A stretch of DNA of 64,000 bases from Phytophthora sp. 'mugwort'. Lineage: Eukaryota > Oomycota > Peronosporomycetes > Peronosporales > Peronosporaceae. The translations under genes and the position numbers were made by a program. The stretch is taken from the NCBI GenBank assembly GCA_033558025.1, contig JAUCEF010000018.1, positions 2,666,001 to 2,730,000 of the forward strand, in the 5' to 3' direction. Below, piece by piece: positions 11,187-24,033 of the stretch. The stretch's first letter is position 1. Every line of letters starts with the position of its first letter. A model generated the notes under the pieces. It was given only the letters and a program-made list of their open reading frames with translations, did not search any database and had not been told where the DNA came from.

Positions 11187-14100
11187 GTTACATACTTGGT
11201 TGATTGCATTCTCTGCACTTAAACGTCACCATTCAGCCCCCTCCCATGGATCGCCTCCACGTGAGGTCCTCGGCGCCCAGCGCGACGGTACAGTGGTGAT
11301 AAATGCATCGTGTCTCTTTGATGTGTCGTTGTATACAAACATAAACAAGGCGTAAGTACTTGGTTATTTGTTGTTGACCGAGGGGCTAGAAGTGGCCACC
11401 AATTCGTACTTTCACGTGGAATATACGTGACTTATGTTACGGGGCCGTGCTGAGCTGTATGTGACCGTGGAGGCGTACGCGTTTCGAACTAGCGGTATGA
11501 GACGAATGTCTAAGGCAGTTTTACGCCACCTAATTTTTTTTGGTGGTGTGTCTAAGCTGAGAGACTTAGGGAAATAGGAGAACCACATTTGGGAAGATAC
11601 CGTTTGTGGGGCCCTATCGATTTTGTCGTCAGAACTATCAAAATCCGGCAATGTTATTGGCCGCTTTTAAGTGAGGCAGCATTCGTGGGGTGATGCTGAC
11701 ATCGAACAATAATACCAATAGCAAGATACCGATTTGCATGGAAATGCCATTCCAGCGGAGACAAGATGAATAGTTAAATCAACCTCCTAACGTCCCATGA
11801 TAAAGCAAACTTACAAGCAAGTAACCTTACCTGTTGAACTTACATAGCTTCGAATCGGATGAGGCGGCGAAGTCAAACACGACACCTGTTTCTTGACACT
11901 ATGAATTAGCTCATCTGGCCATTGCGGTTGTTCATTTCTATGTCGTGATTGCTGCCCGCATCGAGTGTTTAAGGTCCACTGCGATAACGAATATATGCAT
12001 GTAGTTAGCTGATAAGCAGAAACACTATAATAGACTTCAATGCGGTCTTCGCATACTTGTCAAGAATACGCCCACCGAACACTTGCCGAGGCGTCAACAA
12101 AGGTTTACCCAACGCGTTCAAGAAGGCAAAAGTGATCTATGTTGCAGTACGATAGATACATGAGTCCAGTATCTGGTTGTCGTCTAGAACCTCTATGAGG
12201 GTGTCTCGAATGCATCCATCCTATCCGAATCGAAGCGCTGGAAAATAGTCAACAGGCTTGGACTGTATTCCGGACGTTGACGACCTCATCCTGCTCGGAA
12301 TACATACGAAAACCCAGTAAACGAGGTAACGCCCAGCCTGGCGTGCGCTTGCAGGAGCCGAGGTTTGCCTCAAATTCCTCCTTGCGAACGCGAATTCTAC
12401 GAAGACGACACGGCTCCCTTCACGAACAATACGGTGGACAGCGGCTAAGGGATGTCGGCATTGATAGGACTTGTTGGCTTTGTTGCGGCTCCTATTCGTA
12501 GCTCCAAACTGCGTGGGATTGGGGCACGAATGGTTTGTCGGCGGAGCCTTCTGTTGAAGTGAGTCTTATCTCCTTGATAGTTTGTTTATGCCAGTTTTCA
12601 ATTGCTCGTTTACACGGAGCCTACCGTTTGAGCGATAACGGGATACATCTTTCGGCTATCGCGGTTTGCTACGTGTATTCATTTGTTGGTTTCATGATCA
12701 CGCAAAGTACACACGCAAAAACGAGCGTAATCGATGATGCATCAAACCAAAACAATTAATCGAACCCTGTATTCAACATATCTGGATGAGCTCCATCAAG
12801 CCTAGGTTTTCTGATGCCAACATGGATTAAAGGCGTTGATGGCCGTCATCTTGACCTTCTTGTTATCACCGGGAGTGATGAACGCGACCGGCATGCGCTA
12901 TGCTATGGACATCGCTCTCCACTGTGAAACCACAATGTGAAACCACAACTTCGAGTCAACCTTTTTATAATTTGGATACCGTAATTGAGATCTCGTCGAT
13001 CAAAGATATCACATACCGTATTCGTTGATAAGCCGTACGCTCATTTTTCCCGCCGATAAGCTGTTCCCCCACTCGGGTTTTCAATATATTAGTGATGGCA
13101 GGCTTTAAGGACCCCCATCCAATTTATCCAGCCATATTCATTATGAAGAGGAGACCACAAAAGTCAAATTAATCGCAAAGACGACACAGTGAGCACGCGC
13201 CGCATCATATCTCTGCGTTTATTTGGTTACGCCGTAATTGATTGCGCTGTATGAGAGAGTACTCGTTCCTGTAATATCAAGGATAAACGTTGGCAGGTGT
13301 GATGATGGAAAGGGTGGCCGCAGCTGCGCATCACGAAATCTATGACAAGGAGCGCGGCGATACTGTCGTCTTCTGAGCCTCAACAAAAGAAGGGGTAGGG
13401 CTAGAGCACGCCGTGACGGTGTATGTTATCCCCTGATGACAAACATGCCGTCTTGGCTACCTCCTGCCTCGCCTGCTGCAAATGAAAGAGGCTTATGGAT
13501 ACAAGATGCCAAACGTGGTGGAGGACGCGAGAAAGCCAGGCAACATTCAATGGTGGGGGCGTCGAGATTTCGTTGTTGGTGTTTTGCCGCCGTAGCCAAT
13601 AGTAGAGAACATAGCACGGATGGTGTCTTCTGAACTAGATTCTTATGCACCAAGGAGTCATGCTTGATGTCCTCGCGTCTGGCACTGGAACGTTCGTATC
13701 GATTTTTTTTGCACGTTAATGTTATTAATCGATCAGGCAATGTATTTCTTTCGAGCCACACTTCAGAGGTCTATTGATCGAGATATTGCTGTAGCACACA
13801 AGTGTATCCAACTGGTATAATCCCCACAAAAGAAGCCTGATCGTGACAATTAAGAGAGAAATAGAAAACAATCTAGACGAAAACGACACAAATCAAGAGC
13901 AGCAATCCAAAGGCTAAAGTGGTGAGGGTAATACAGAACGGCTGGGTTGGTGCTGACAGAGCAGCTCACGGCTTCTCTCACTCTCATATGTTCCTTCAGC
14001 CCGCTCCCGTCACCGCCGCCATTCCGCGTTGCCGTCGCGCCTCCTCGCCGCTACCGCTGCACCCCCTCACCGCTACGGAAAGACCATCCGCCGCCTCCTC

Positions 14101-16298
14101 TACCGTCCAGTATTCTCGAATTAGAGTGATTATTTTTATACGCAGCGCTGTCATTTTTGCTCCATAAATGACGTTTTCTGATGGCGCAAGTTGCCCACAA
14201 ACGCAAGAAGGCCATATCGCGTCTAGAGGAAATCTGACAGTCGTGTTACGTAGTTGTATTGCCTCCGTTTCTGCGAACCCAACTAACCCAGTGGTTCTGC
14301 TTAATTGTGCTTGTGTCCAATAGATTAAAGGCGATAATATATTTGTTCATGTTTTAATGATATTCCATTCAACTACGCCTGCTAATCCAGCCGTGAAGGA
14401 TGCAAATGATCCCGATATGGAGGTTGCTTATTTAGATGGGATGGAGTTGCCTATACGGGTGACTGTTGCCAAACGGCGTCTTCACGAGCACTAAAAAGGG
14501 TCTGTAGTCGTCTGGCGTTGGCTAAGGACATGGTCAAAAGCGTAGTCAGAAAATAAGTCAAATACGCAGAAGACATATATTGGCGTAGTGATGGAAAAAC
14601 TAAATGGAGTCAGTGTCAACATTGCTGTGAACCGTTTTTTTTTTACCGTTTTGACAGATTCGAGAATTTTGGGAGACCATGAGAGGGCACGAGTACTAAA
14701 GCAAAAAATTGTGTTTAATTTCATTATGGTGATTTTATGTGCCTACTACGCTACTTTGCGACGACGCAAGCGCTTGATGCGCTTCTTGTTGTGGAGCTCG
14801 CGCAGATCCTTCAACCGGACGTTGGTGATTGGCTCTGTGTGGGTTCCCAATCGACCAATACCTTTTCCGCACCGTCCGTGATGCGTTCCTCCATTAATCG
14901 ACGGATCCGTGCTCGTACCCACATGCAGCGGCTTGGTACACATGGGGGATATTTACGCAGATCCTTCCGTGAGACGATTCAGTGCATCTCCAAGACCTTT
15001 CGGTCAATTCGCCGTACCGGAAAAACTGGTGCAATACACGCTCAGTAATTGAATTCATGTTCATAAAGAAAATGGGGTTCGCGTTAATATTATCTTCCAA
15101 AATCCCCATGACGTATTTGCGGAGGTCGCCGAGACGGGCACGGGCAAAATAATAGCCTTCGCACTCTGTCTGTGCTGGAGGTGGGCGCGGGATCCCCGTG
15201 ATGGAGAAGACACAATGAAGAAACAGAGGGTCCCGATCACTCGGCAAGTCGGAAAGCCATGATAACTATCGTCGGATAATTGAGCCGAGCCGTTAAGTAC
15301 CAGTTAATTTGTGAGGGGACATGGCAGCAACTACCACTCTCGTGGCGGTTGCTATCACACTGGTCGCTCACTGGGTACTATTTTTAGCAATAGGATGGTA
15401 TCTGTTGGTATGGCTTGAAATCTACCGACCAACGGTTGATACCAAATGCCCCGGACCAAGCAAGCTCAATCGACACAGACCTACAGTAGTTCCAAAACTC
15501 AGTCGGCGGTCTAAGCAGCAGCAAAAATGAGTGATCGAGACGAGGAATGAAGCGACGTCGATGTCGAGTTCTTCGACATGGTAGCCAAGGTGTCAAGACT
15601 CACCAGACATGATACATACGGGGCATGCTTGATCGGCAAGCCTGTCGCCCTCGAGACGTTTGTGGCGAATGCACTGATGACGCCCGTGGAAAAGAAACTG
15701 TACGCTTACAGCGCTATCCATTTTCTACTAGGTTGACGAAGCCCGACCCAAGCGCGTCCGTTTGGGACGCGCATCGTCAACAGGAGAGCGGACTCACTTC
15801 CACTACTACGTCCACTTTGTTGGTTGCGTTTGCAAAGCTTCGTTTCTATCATGATCCGATATTTTCAGCATCTACCGTGGCGAGCTGCAGACACATGATT
15901 CGCGACCGGTGTCTCTTGGGCTTGAGAAATAGAGACTAGGCTTAACAGAATCAAGTACAGACGTGCATTACGGATCCTCGCTAACAGCTATGCATGTATT
16001 ATTCCGCTAAAGCTTATCCAACCTTCGGGGACTTACCTTTCCCCGTCTTTATTCCCGTGTTGATGAACTTGCGCTTGGTGACCATGCCCTCAACGGGCAT
16101 GTCCAACTTGAGCCGGCTCGCGATCAGATGCGCGCAGTGCCCGAACATGAACCTGCTTCGACAGTCGCATGTTCTATCATCAACGTTAACAAAGCTTGGT
16201 TGTCTGTTGATCTCGATGTTTTGCGCGGCCTTAAGTGCTGCTCCTTGAGTACTTATCTCGCTACCTTCTTAGGTTTCTATTGTTCATCGACACCGCTT
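11187..16298. other. 5.1-kb stretch without an intact gene
   Basis: No frame gives a recognisable intact protein. Short coding-looking pieces occur. At 14350-14493 (plus) is a frame with NPAVKDANDPDMEVAYLDGMELPIR in two pieces. At 14746-15247 (minus) a broken frame includes LGDLRKYVMGILEDNINANP and, in another frame, NVRLKDLRELHNKKRIKRLRRR. At 15540-15735 (plus) is a frame with FFDMVAKVSRLTRHDTYGA. These are probably eroded transposon ORFs, but the families are not recognised. The segment 11300-14300 shows nothing beyond AT-rich noise, including a Pro-rich plus frame at 13947-14129. Confidence 0.5.
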
Positions 16299-17939
16299 TC
16301 AAATACACGGAAGCAACGGCGCTCCACGTCCCGCCAATGAACTCGATTGAACTTCGATACACCGACGTGACAGCGAGATGATTAGCTGCATAAAAGTCGA
16401 TAACGAGACGCTTGATCTTCCGAAGCGTGTGGGGTAGCCGAGAATGGCTTGGACCAACTGAACGACAGTGGCAAAGATCGAGAAATCACTTTTCGAGCGC
16501 GTTATCTGAGACGTGCGAATGCAATGAGTTGTCACGCTTGATCTCCTTGTTAAACCGCTCCAAAGGATTGTTTGTTTTTGCAAAAACCTGGCGAAGTACA
16601 CAGGCTCTACCAGTGCGAAATACGCCCAGTCAACCATCTGCAGCGAGAAATAGCGCTCGCAGTCTCGACAATTCCGGTTGCGTCGAAATGGTTGGAGAGC
16701 TTCGTCGATACGCATGTCGAAGTCCGTTGGTGACCGCGCATAGTGCACGCGATAGATGTGCGTTGAAGATGAGCGAGCTATCAGCCGGTGAGCGGCTGGC
16801 GATGTACTTCTTGACGTTCTGTATCACATGGAAGAAACACATCAGGAAGGCCGTCTGCGACGCTTCACTAAGCGTTTGTGCGATCACGAGCTCGACTGCG
16901 TTCCTCTGCGCGACATCAGCGTCAGCCTTGACGTAGCGAATACCCGACGCAACCCCTCCACTACTTGGTACTGCTTCAACGTACCGCGGACAACCGTCTC
17001 GACTTGGGAATGGCGAAGGACCGACGTGCTGGAAAACACTACGGGGTGGAACTGGTGCCGAACATCCGAGATACCGAGAACAATCGCATGCAATCGCGCG
17101 GTGTTCAACTTGAAGGTCGCGTCAATATGAAGCACGTGCTGGTCATGCGCCAAGTCACGCAGAAGGTTCTTGGACGTGAAACCGAAGCCAACTGGGTGCT
17201 CCATAGCTCCGCCCTTGAGTGCTGGATTGCCCTACCACCGTCGGGCGTAGCCAAAAGCAAACGCCGTGGAGTCGTGAAGATCCTTGTGATACGACAGACT
17301 TGCAAGCAGCGTCTCCATCTCCTCGATGTTGTTGTTGTCGTGCATACCGTCCGTCTTGTAGTGATACGAATACCGTTGCACGCACGCAAGGTATCCGTGC
17401 GCGTTGTCGAAAAGAATGCCGTGGTCGGTCATGGCGTTGAGAATGTGCGACGGCGTAAGCATGAAGTTGGTCTTGCCGCGAATGAACCGCTTCATCGACA
17501 TGCTGATTTGGATGCCTGGTAGATCTGCGGTGTCGTTGCTGTAGGCCCCATGCTCGTCAACGGAACCACGCTTCGCCGCGTCGAACATCTTTGACCATAC
17601 GCGCCATGCGCACGCACCACGACTGAAGACGCAAGGGGCGCATGTGAATGACGTAGTGCATCGTGTGCTCACCGAGCTGGTACCGACACACCGTGCATGA
17701 GTCGTGGTTGCTGCCATTCTTCTTCCATGCTTTATGTCGATCCAGGAACACCTACAAATCGATCTCGCTGCCATTGGCGATGTCACGTCTCCACGTGTAT
17801 TCGAACGACATCTTTGAGGATCGCAACCCCAAAGATGCAAGCTCTGTCCAAGCAGGGCAGGGGTAAGGCCGGTTGGTGGGAGTGGCGTCGCTACTATTAG
17901 CCATTCAGGAAAGTTCATCGTTGAAGATTGGATGCTCAA
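16299..17939 (-). mobile_element. MULE (Mutator-like) transposase, decayed
   Basis: On the minus strand the N-terminal part (about 17600-17939) holds a CTVCRYQLGEHTMHYVIH segment that resembles the Cys/His zinc-binding region found ahead of MULE transposases. The catalytic part follows: HIDATFKLN near 17110-17140 carries the first Asp of the DDE domain, and LMCFFHVIQNVKKYIAS near 16800-16850 is the conserved MULE block with the His before the last acidic residue. The helical C-terminus continues to 16299 with YFSLQMVDWAYFAL. At least four frame changes are required. Terminal inverted repeats were not found near 16000 or 18000. The family call rests on the DAT and FFHV blocks. Confidence 0.75.
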
Positions 17940-19508
17940 TTGATTTTTGGGCGATTCTTGTGCAAATCCGTAAGCTTCTCTACGGTTTCCAAGGGCTTTC
18001 TGGAGGTTTGGGAAGCTTTCTGGATTTATAGATAATTTGCCTGGATTTTGGTAGCTGTCTCAACATGTAAACTCATCCTGCATGAGTAATGATTATGCGT
18101 GGGAGCAGCATAGGGCTTCACTACTTTGTCAAACTAAATTTAAAGCAGCGCTCGTCCATCCACCCATTCTCCTTGCAGCAGCCAAACCCGTCTGGTGTCA
18201 AAATCGTGTCGAGCTATTATCAATTATGACACCTAGTATTTATTTAAACACGAATAAAAGCGGCAGCTTTGTTCCGTCATCTGCGTGCGTTACACATGCA
18301 ATGTGCCGCATCGAATTTAACTCACTTCCACTAATCGACACAGTGCGTGCGTTGGTCGGTTTTAAAGTCGTGTTTCAGGTTATCTCGAAAAACGCTGCTG
18401 TTTCATCCATACTAACCCAGAGTGCTAGAGGTGTACCTCCAGTGTACCACCATGCGCAAATCGCTCATTCACAGTCCCATAAACCCCTCGTGCTCGTTCT
18501 CAGTCTTCACAACTCCTCGCGCACTTTTTTTCCTAACAGCCGCCCGCGTTATCCCCACACGCGTCATTCGCCGATTCCAGAAGCGGTGACGATTCAAAAA
18601 AGGATAAGCCCACTTCCACATGGCGCAACAATTATCGTGACGAAAATTGGATATAATATAGACAGTTTTAGCTATGACTTGATTTGTCGTCACAGATATC
18701 TCCACCGAACTCCGCTAAATAATCCACATAGCAAGCTTCTCCTCGAGATCAGGTGAGGCTCGGGCGTGGCCTTGATTTAATGAGCGAGCACGGGAGTTAA
18801 CCCTTACTGAAGGCTCGAGTTCCTTGTTTATTTTTTCGCCATCGTCTGAGTTGGGCGGGGTCGGCGCCATGGTGGGAGAGCTACTTGCTTCGATGGGCGA
18901 TCGGCTGTTCCCAAGACTATGAGGAGATTCTCATTCACCGTTCGTCGTGTATCACGCATGGCAATCTTTGGCATTCAGTTCTCATCGCTCTTCTGAGCTC
19001 ACGATTGACTGAAATGGCGTAACGGGTGGCTATCATGAAATGAAGAATTCTAGCCAATTATAACTAAGCTTAATGCTGGGACCGTTACGATAAGTTGTCC
19101 CCATTTGGCGATATACCACGGGTGGGGGATCTTCAACAAATACGGTAGTTCATAGTATAAAACAGTGGAAAAGCGGGCAAATTTTACAAATAGATGTGAG
19201 TACGTTAGCAACGGAGGGCATCGTAGCGAAAGCGTATCAGCGTCAATGCTGACACAAGTGCCGGAACTCGGCCTGCCTCTCTCTATACCAGTTTACTATC
19301 ATGTGGCAAGGCCACGCGCCCTCCTATGTCGAGGGCTGCCCTGCGCCGGTGTGCACGGCGGATACCAAGGACTCTACATCAAGTGGCATTCCTAGAGGGG
19401 TGCATTTTAAGATGGTGCTGCGCACCTGAGCGTAAATGCAAGTTCTTTATATTTGGTTTAGTATGCACTACTGAATATATACATTGCGGTAATGTGCAGC
19501 ATAGAGCA

Positions 19509-19571
<63 letters not shown>

Positions 19572-20960
19572 GCTTGAGCGGCTCAGCGAGCACTGCAAGA
19601 GAGAAACATAGAGAGCGTCCTCCCTAGACCACGCTGGTTCTGTCGCGGTATTTTGCCCGGAACGCGGTTTTCCTCTGTTTACCACTACAGATAACGACTG
19701 TTAAATTCCCGCGACAGCAAAATACGCCACGAGAGTGTGATACTCCTAGGTCTGTATCGAGAATAATCAGCATTTTAACGAACCAAAATTAAGAAATGTT
19801 TCCGTATTTTCATTCAAAAATTGCTGTTTGCCGCAGCACTTATTGTAATCAGGCACTTTCCAAAGCACAAGTTTCCCAAGAGGGTGACCCTAGCTTTAGT
19901 TGCTATAAGTGGGTGGAAACGATGTACAACTGCTTTTAAAACATCCTAGAATTGAAGACTAACCACATGTATCGAATAAGGACAAAATCAATTCCACCTA
20001 ACTTACTACTAACAGTAAGTTTACGGAAGTGCCGTCCTGACCAAATGTGCTGGCTCCATATAGAAATCTACCGGAAATGGTGCTCTTGCCCTTGTTCTGA
20101 GTTATGGGAGGTTAACATGTCTTGTGGTATGGAAGTTAACAGAGTTTGACCTTGTTTCAAGTACGATGAGAAGTCTCGGTACCAACCTGTGTGAAGTCGA
20201 GCTTTTAGACCATGGAGCGCTGGAACGTTTACCTTTGCGAATTTCGAGATGAATGTCCTGGAAAATGTGGGCCTGATGAACGTTGTCATAATGCGCAACA
20301 ACAAATGAATATGTGTTTATGTTTATGCACATGTTGGTCTGGCTATGCGCATTACCGTTATCTTGGGATCTGTGAATTTGGTTTTCTGAATTTACATTGC
20401 GGTTTAACCAATCATACGTCTTTATTCTGATGTGGCGTATTTTGGTGTCGTTTTCCAATCGTACCCTTAACTATGGTGGCTGGAGTTCATCACGTGGCGT
20501 ATTTGTCGGTCGTTGTCTGTACTCCGTCCTTTAACTATAAGGTAGTCAGAATGGCTTCTACTCCAAGAAGAGGCCGGCACTGAGCGAACAGTGGAGTGAC
20601 GCGTCCTGCGTCATCACAGGCAATGAGCCCAATCAGTGACCGACGTGGGCATCTGGTGTGGACTTCACGACTAGCCGAGATGAAGACGACGTTTTGACCA
20701 ATCCTGGTCAATCGCCTCAGTATTTGGCTGTAAATGTGGAATTTGCAAGAATTTTCACTGTGTGTGCAGACGACAAACGCAACACTGTCACACGCCATGA
20801 CCGAGCATCTGATTCGCTCATTGACCGGAATTTCTTGTGGTCGCCCACTTTTAAGTGTGTTGCTCGAATAGCGGCATGCGCATGCAGCTGGCGTAAAGTT
20901 GGAAACGCGCCGCCGCCACCCCCAAGCGAGCCAGGAATCGGCGGCAGTTCGCGCAACGAA
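17940..20960. other. 3-kb stretch without a recognised gene
   Basis: The largest open frame is 224 codons at 18082-18756 (plus), but its composition is not coding-like and no motif is recognised. A CT microsatellite lies at 19512-19567. The rest is AT-rich with no structure I can support. Confidence 0.5.
19512..19567. repeat. (CT)n microsatellite
   Basis: About 28 uninterrupted TC/CT units. It makes an artificial Ser-Leu repeat in overlapping open frames. Likely polymorphic. Confidence 0.97.
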
Positions 20961-21009
20961 AAAGGACGAAGACACCAAGGAAACGAGCAGCCACCAGACA
21001 ACACTTTCT

Positions 21010-22080
21010 CAGGTGGCCGCTAGGACGACCCGAGGATTGGCCGAGTATACCAATGCAACTCAGTGCCGATTACGCTACCCAAGCTCCACAGCAAGGCCGA
21101 CCACAAAACGTGGAAGAGTGAGTTGCTGCTGCACTTTTAACGCTCGGCGAGATTACCTGCATCGGCGAGCGTTACGACGAAAACCTCGGCTTGTGCAGAG
21201 CGAAGTACACCGAGCGACAACGTTGCCAGAAAGAATAGGCTTTCTCAGCGGTAGCACTCTCGTTGTCGGTGGACTTGCGGTCCACGTTCAAGATCGACGC
21301 GGTGCGTGACAACATGGAGGCCGGCCAATGTTGTCGCGCACGGTAAGGTGCGGATGATGCAACCTAACGAAAAGGTGGACGAGAGACGCAGAAGGCATTG
21401 AGTTGAAAGTGACCAATCGGCGGCAAGCTAAGGGCAACTCTGAGGTGGGGAAGCAAGCGATCCTGTTGCTGTCCAACTCCGTGCTGGCGTTTACGGATGT
21501 GGCGCGCAAGTACGCCAATCGGATTACCGCAAGACTGACGTTTGCTGATGTTCTACAACGCCTAAGAGCTGCGACAGCATCTGGAGTCGCAGTCGCAGCG
21601 ATCTTCGACGCGCACTACCGCACAAGTTGCACATGTGACGGCTGCTTATGGAAATGGTGAAGGGCGCAAGCACAGCAAGCTTCAGCGCAAGAAGGGCAAG
21701 GGGGACGTGACGGAAAATAAGAAAGCACGAATTGCGGTGGTGAGGGTCATTGGTGGCTCGAGAACACTCAAGCCTAAGTTGGAGAAGCGGCAGAAGGAGC
21801 GAGTGCAACCGGGCAGATGACCGCCCGTCTCTCCAGTGAGCGCCGTGCGATTCGTACAAGCTGCTGAAGATGCCGACGCAGCAGGAGGGCTCTTTGCGGG
21901 GCTTGCCCTAAATCCAACACCAAAGCCAAGCTTAGCTGAGACGGTGGACTTGACGAGGGAAGCACCAGCAGCGATGTCATCATCGGCCAACTCACTGACC
22001 TCACCTGCGAGTGACGACGAGAGCAAGAACAATTGGCGGTCAGCAGACCACATGTGCAACGCCTGCTTCTGGTGAACTTC
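21010..22080 (+). mobile_element. copia-like gag remnant
   Basis: Plus-strand pieces in several frames resemble a Ty1/copia gag. Near 21010-21120 is SVPITLPKLHSKADHKTWKSE, a typical N-terminal gag segment with a Trp and charged residues. Then come LGEITCIGERYDE and ALSLSVDLRSTFKIDAVRD at 21140-21310. At 21470-21590 is DVARKYANRITARLTFADVLQRL in two pieces, the conserved end of the gag core. Near 21655-21720 is AAYGNGEGRKHSKLQRKKGK, the basic region before the zinc knuckle. The zinc knuckle itself was not found. A final frame (21836-22075) is acidic and Ser/Ala-rich, as expected for the linker to protease. No integrase or RT follows, because a Tc1/mariner element begins at 22516. Confidence in gag is moderate. 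Confidence 0.5.
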
Positions 22081-22515
22081 AAGCGCAGCAAGCATTGCAT
22101 TCATTGCTGACTACCGCTCTGAAGAGCCTGTGAAAGAGCATCCAGCCGCGCGGATCGCCGCCTACGTGAGAGCAGTTCCTACATTGTTTGGGCCAAGGGC
22201 TAAAACGAGTTTCAAACAAGCGAGCCTATTCTTGGGCCAAGGTGCATTCAGTGTATATTACGAGTGGGTCCACATCCGCTGGGGATAGCCATCAAGGTTG
22301 CCACGTTGAAGTGCAATGACGCCAAGTGCTCGAAGGAGATGATATATATTGGAAGATCCATTTTCAAGACGAACCCGAGCCACGTAAACGTGGGCGCAGC
22401 CGCTCATAGCCGAGTGATTACGCTGATACCTGCAAAATTTCATAAAGTTCAATCATTAGGTAAAATACAGGATATCATTCAATGTCATTGGTGAAACCGA
22501 TTGGAAATAGAGTGG

Positions 22516-24033
22516 TAACACTACGGGACAAAAAAAATTTAGACACCTACAGGTTATCATATATATATCAGCTTCTAGAAGGAGTCATGACGCGCAATTT
22601 AGATAAAAATTTGCTCCAATCAGAGCGGTGTATAGCTGGCATGTGGAGCTGAATTTCCGATTGCGCCAATAGGCTGGCATACAAGAAACTAGATTTGGGA
22701 CCCCGACGTGGCTTTCGGATAAATATTATCTTGACATTGCTTATGGTAGATAATAATTGTCCTAATGCCAGTAGTATGTTTTGTATCCATCCATGCGAGA
22801 TACCTCGAAGCAGCGTGCAAACACTGGGATCATCAGCTTATGCTGCTCTCTATGGTAACCGAAGCCCAAGTATCCGTGACAACAGCAGTTAGTTGAACTA
22901 CAGAGCCATACCGCTTACCGTTTGTGTAGACCCTTCTGGCTAAAATTGCCAATACGTTTTAGTTGGGATTAGGTCGGGTGATCTCGCGCCAGTGATACCG
23001 TTACATCTGTTTTTCGAAGGTGTCGTTGGCTCGTAGTATGCCTGTATCGAACACTGATGTGCAAATATGAGAAGTCGGTGCCGTAGTTCGCGTGCTCAAA
23101 TCTGGAGTATGTGGCCCGAAAGTGTGTAGATATGGTCCGACGAATTTTGCCGCCCCTCCAAAACGGTAAGATCCGACTCGCACTTCACTCAAACCCCCCC
23201 CCCCCCTCGACGCATTTAGATACCCCCAATCTACCGCGATAGATGGAGGATGACGCCGGTCCCGCAAATAGTGTTTGTAGCCTTCAGGACCGTCTAGGTT
23301 TTTGTTTTCATCCGAAAATATAACGTTATGCTATATAATCTTTTTTTGAGCAGCAGAGGACAGCTTATCAGCAAACGCGAGGCGTCCATCCATGTGCTCC
23401 TATGAGAGGCAGCGTTTGATCCATTTTAGAATAGATTGAAAGGCTAGCTTTGATCACAGCATTTGAATGCTACGCACAGAGCATTCAACAACGTGCAGGT
23501 ATTCAATTATGGCGCAGGAGAGTTCATTGTATCCCCCCCCCGCCATCGCCCAATTTGTCGGAATGGCGGTCCTGGGGTCTCTTCAGTTGGCCGACCTTTG
23601 CACACGCGTTTGTCTTCGGCTCGTAGCACGTAGATTACCCCATCCAAAACGTTTTATGCGGCGTGCGATTTCGGTGCCCCCCTACGCCGGCCTCATGGAG
23701 GCCCTTGGTTCTTCCCCGCTCTTTGGCCGATATTGGTGGGCGGTGGTCTATATAGAAATTCATTCCGTTTAGGGTGGACAAGTCGTCAGCGTCCGACAAA
23801 CAATTTCCACCCTGCTTAAATCAAGATAACAATTGCCCGGAAACCGTATCGCGTTCCCAAACACTGTTTCTTGCTAGCCTATCGACGCATTCGGAAATCG
23901 AAGCTCCGAGTAACGTGTCAGCTATGCCGGGATCGATTGAAGCAAAAACAATTAAACAGCGCGTCGTAACTGCTGCTAGGAGCTGATATATATGTAAAAT
24001 GGTAGGTGTCTAAAACATTTGTCGCGGAGTGTA
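22516..24033 (-). mobile_element. Tc1/mariner element, full length but dead
   Basis: Imperfect inverted ends lie at 22516-22550 and 24003-24033. Both carry TTTAGACACCTAC (or its complement) inside and an ACACT-type outer part, and each is bounded by TA, the target site of this superfamily. Between them the minus strand encodes a decayed DD34-type transposase. IFSDENKNLDGPEGYKHY lies at about 23265-23335 (second Asp block). GARSPDLIPTKTYW lies at 22950-22990 and matches the WPARSPDLNPIE block. A C-terminal segment follows toward 22760. Stops and shifts interrupt the frame, and a poly-C run (23195-23208) sits inside the gene. The left end has one extra A after TA. Length (about 1.5 kb) fits an autonomous element. 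Confidence 0.85.
23195..23208. repeat. poly-C run inside the Tc1/mariner element
   Basis: A run of about 13-14 C residues lies within the dead transposase gene, where it disrupts the frame. Confidence 0.85.

Noticed and set aside
18082..18756. 224-codon plus-strand open frame
   Set aside because: No domain, and composition and codon use look like non-coding sequence; no start context or promoter.
19326..19577. Open frame ending in a Ser-Leu repeat
   Set aside because: The repeat is translation of the CT microsatellite.
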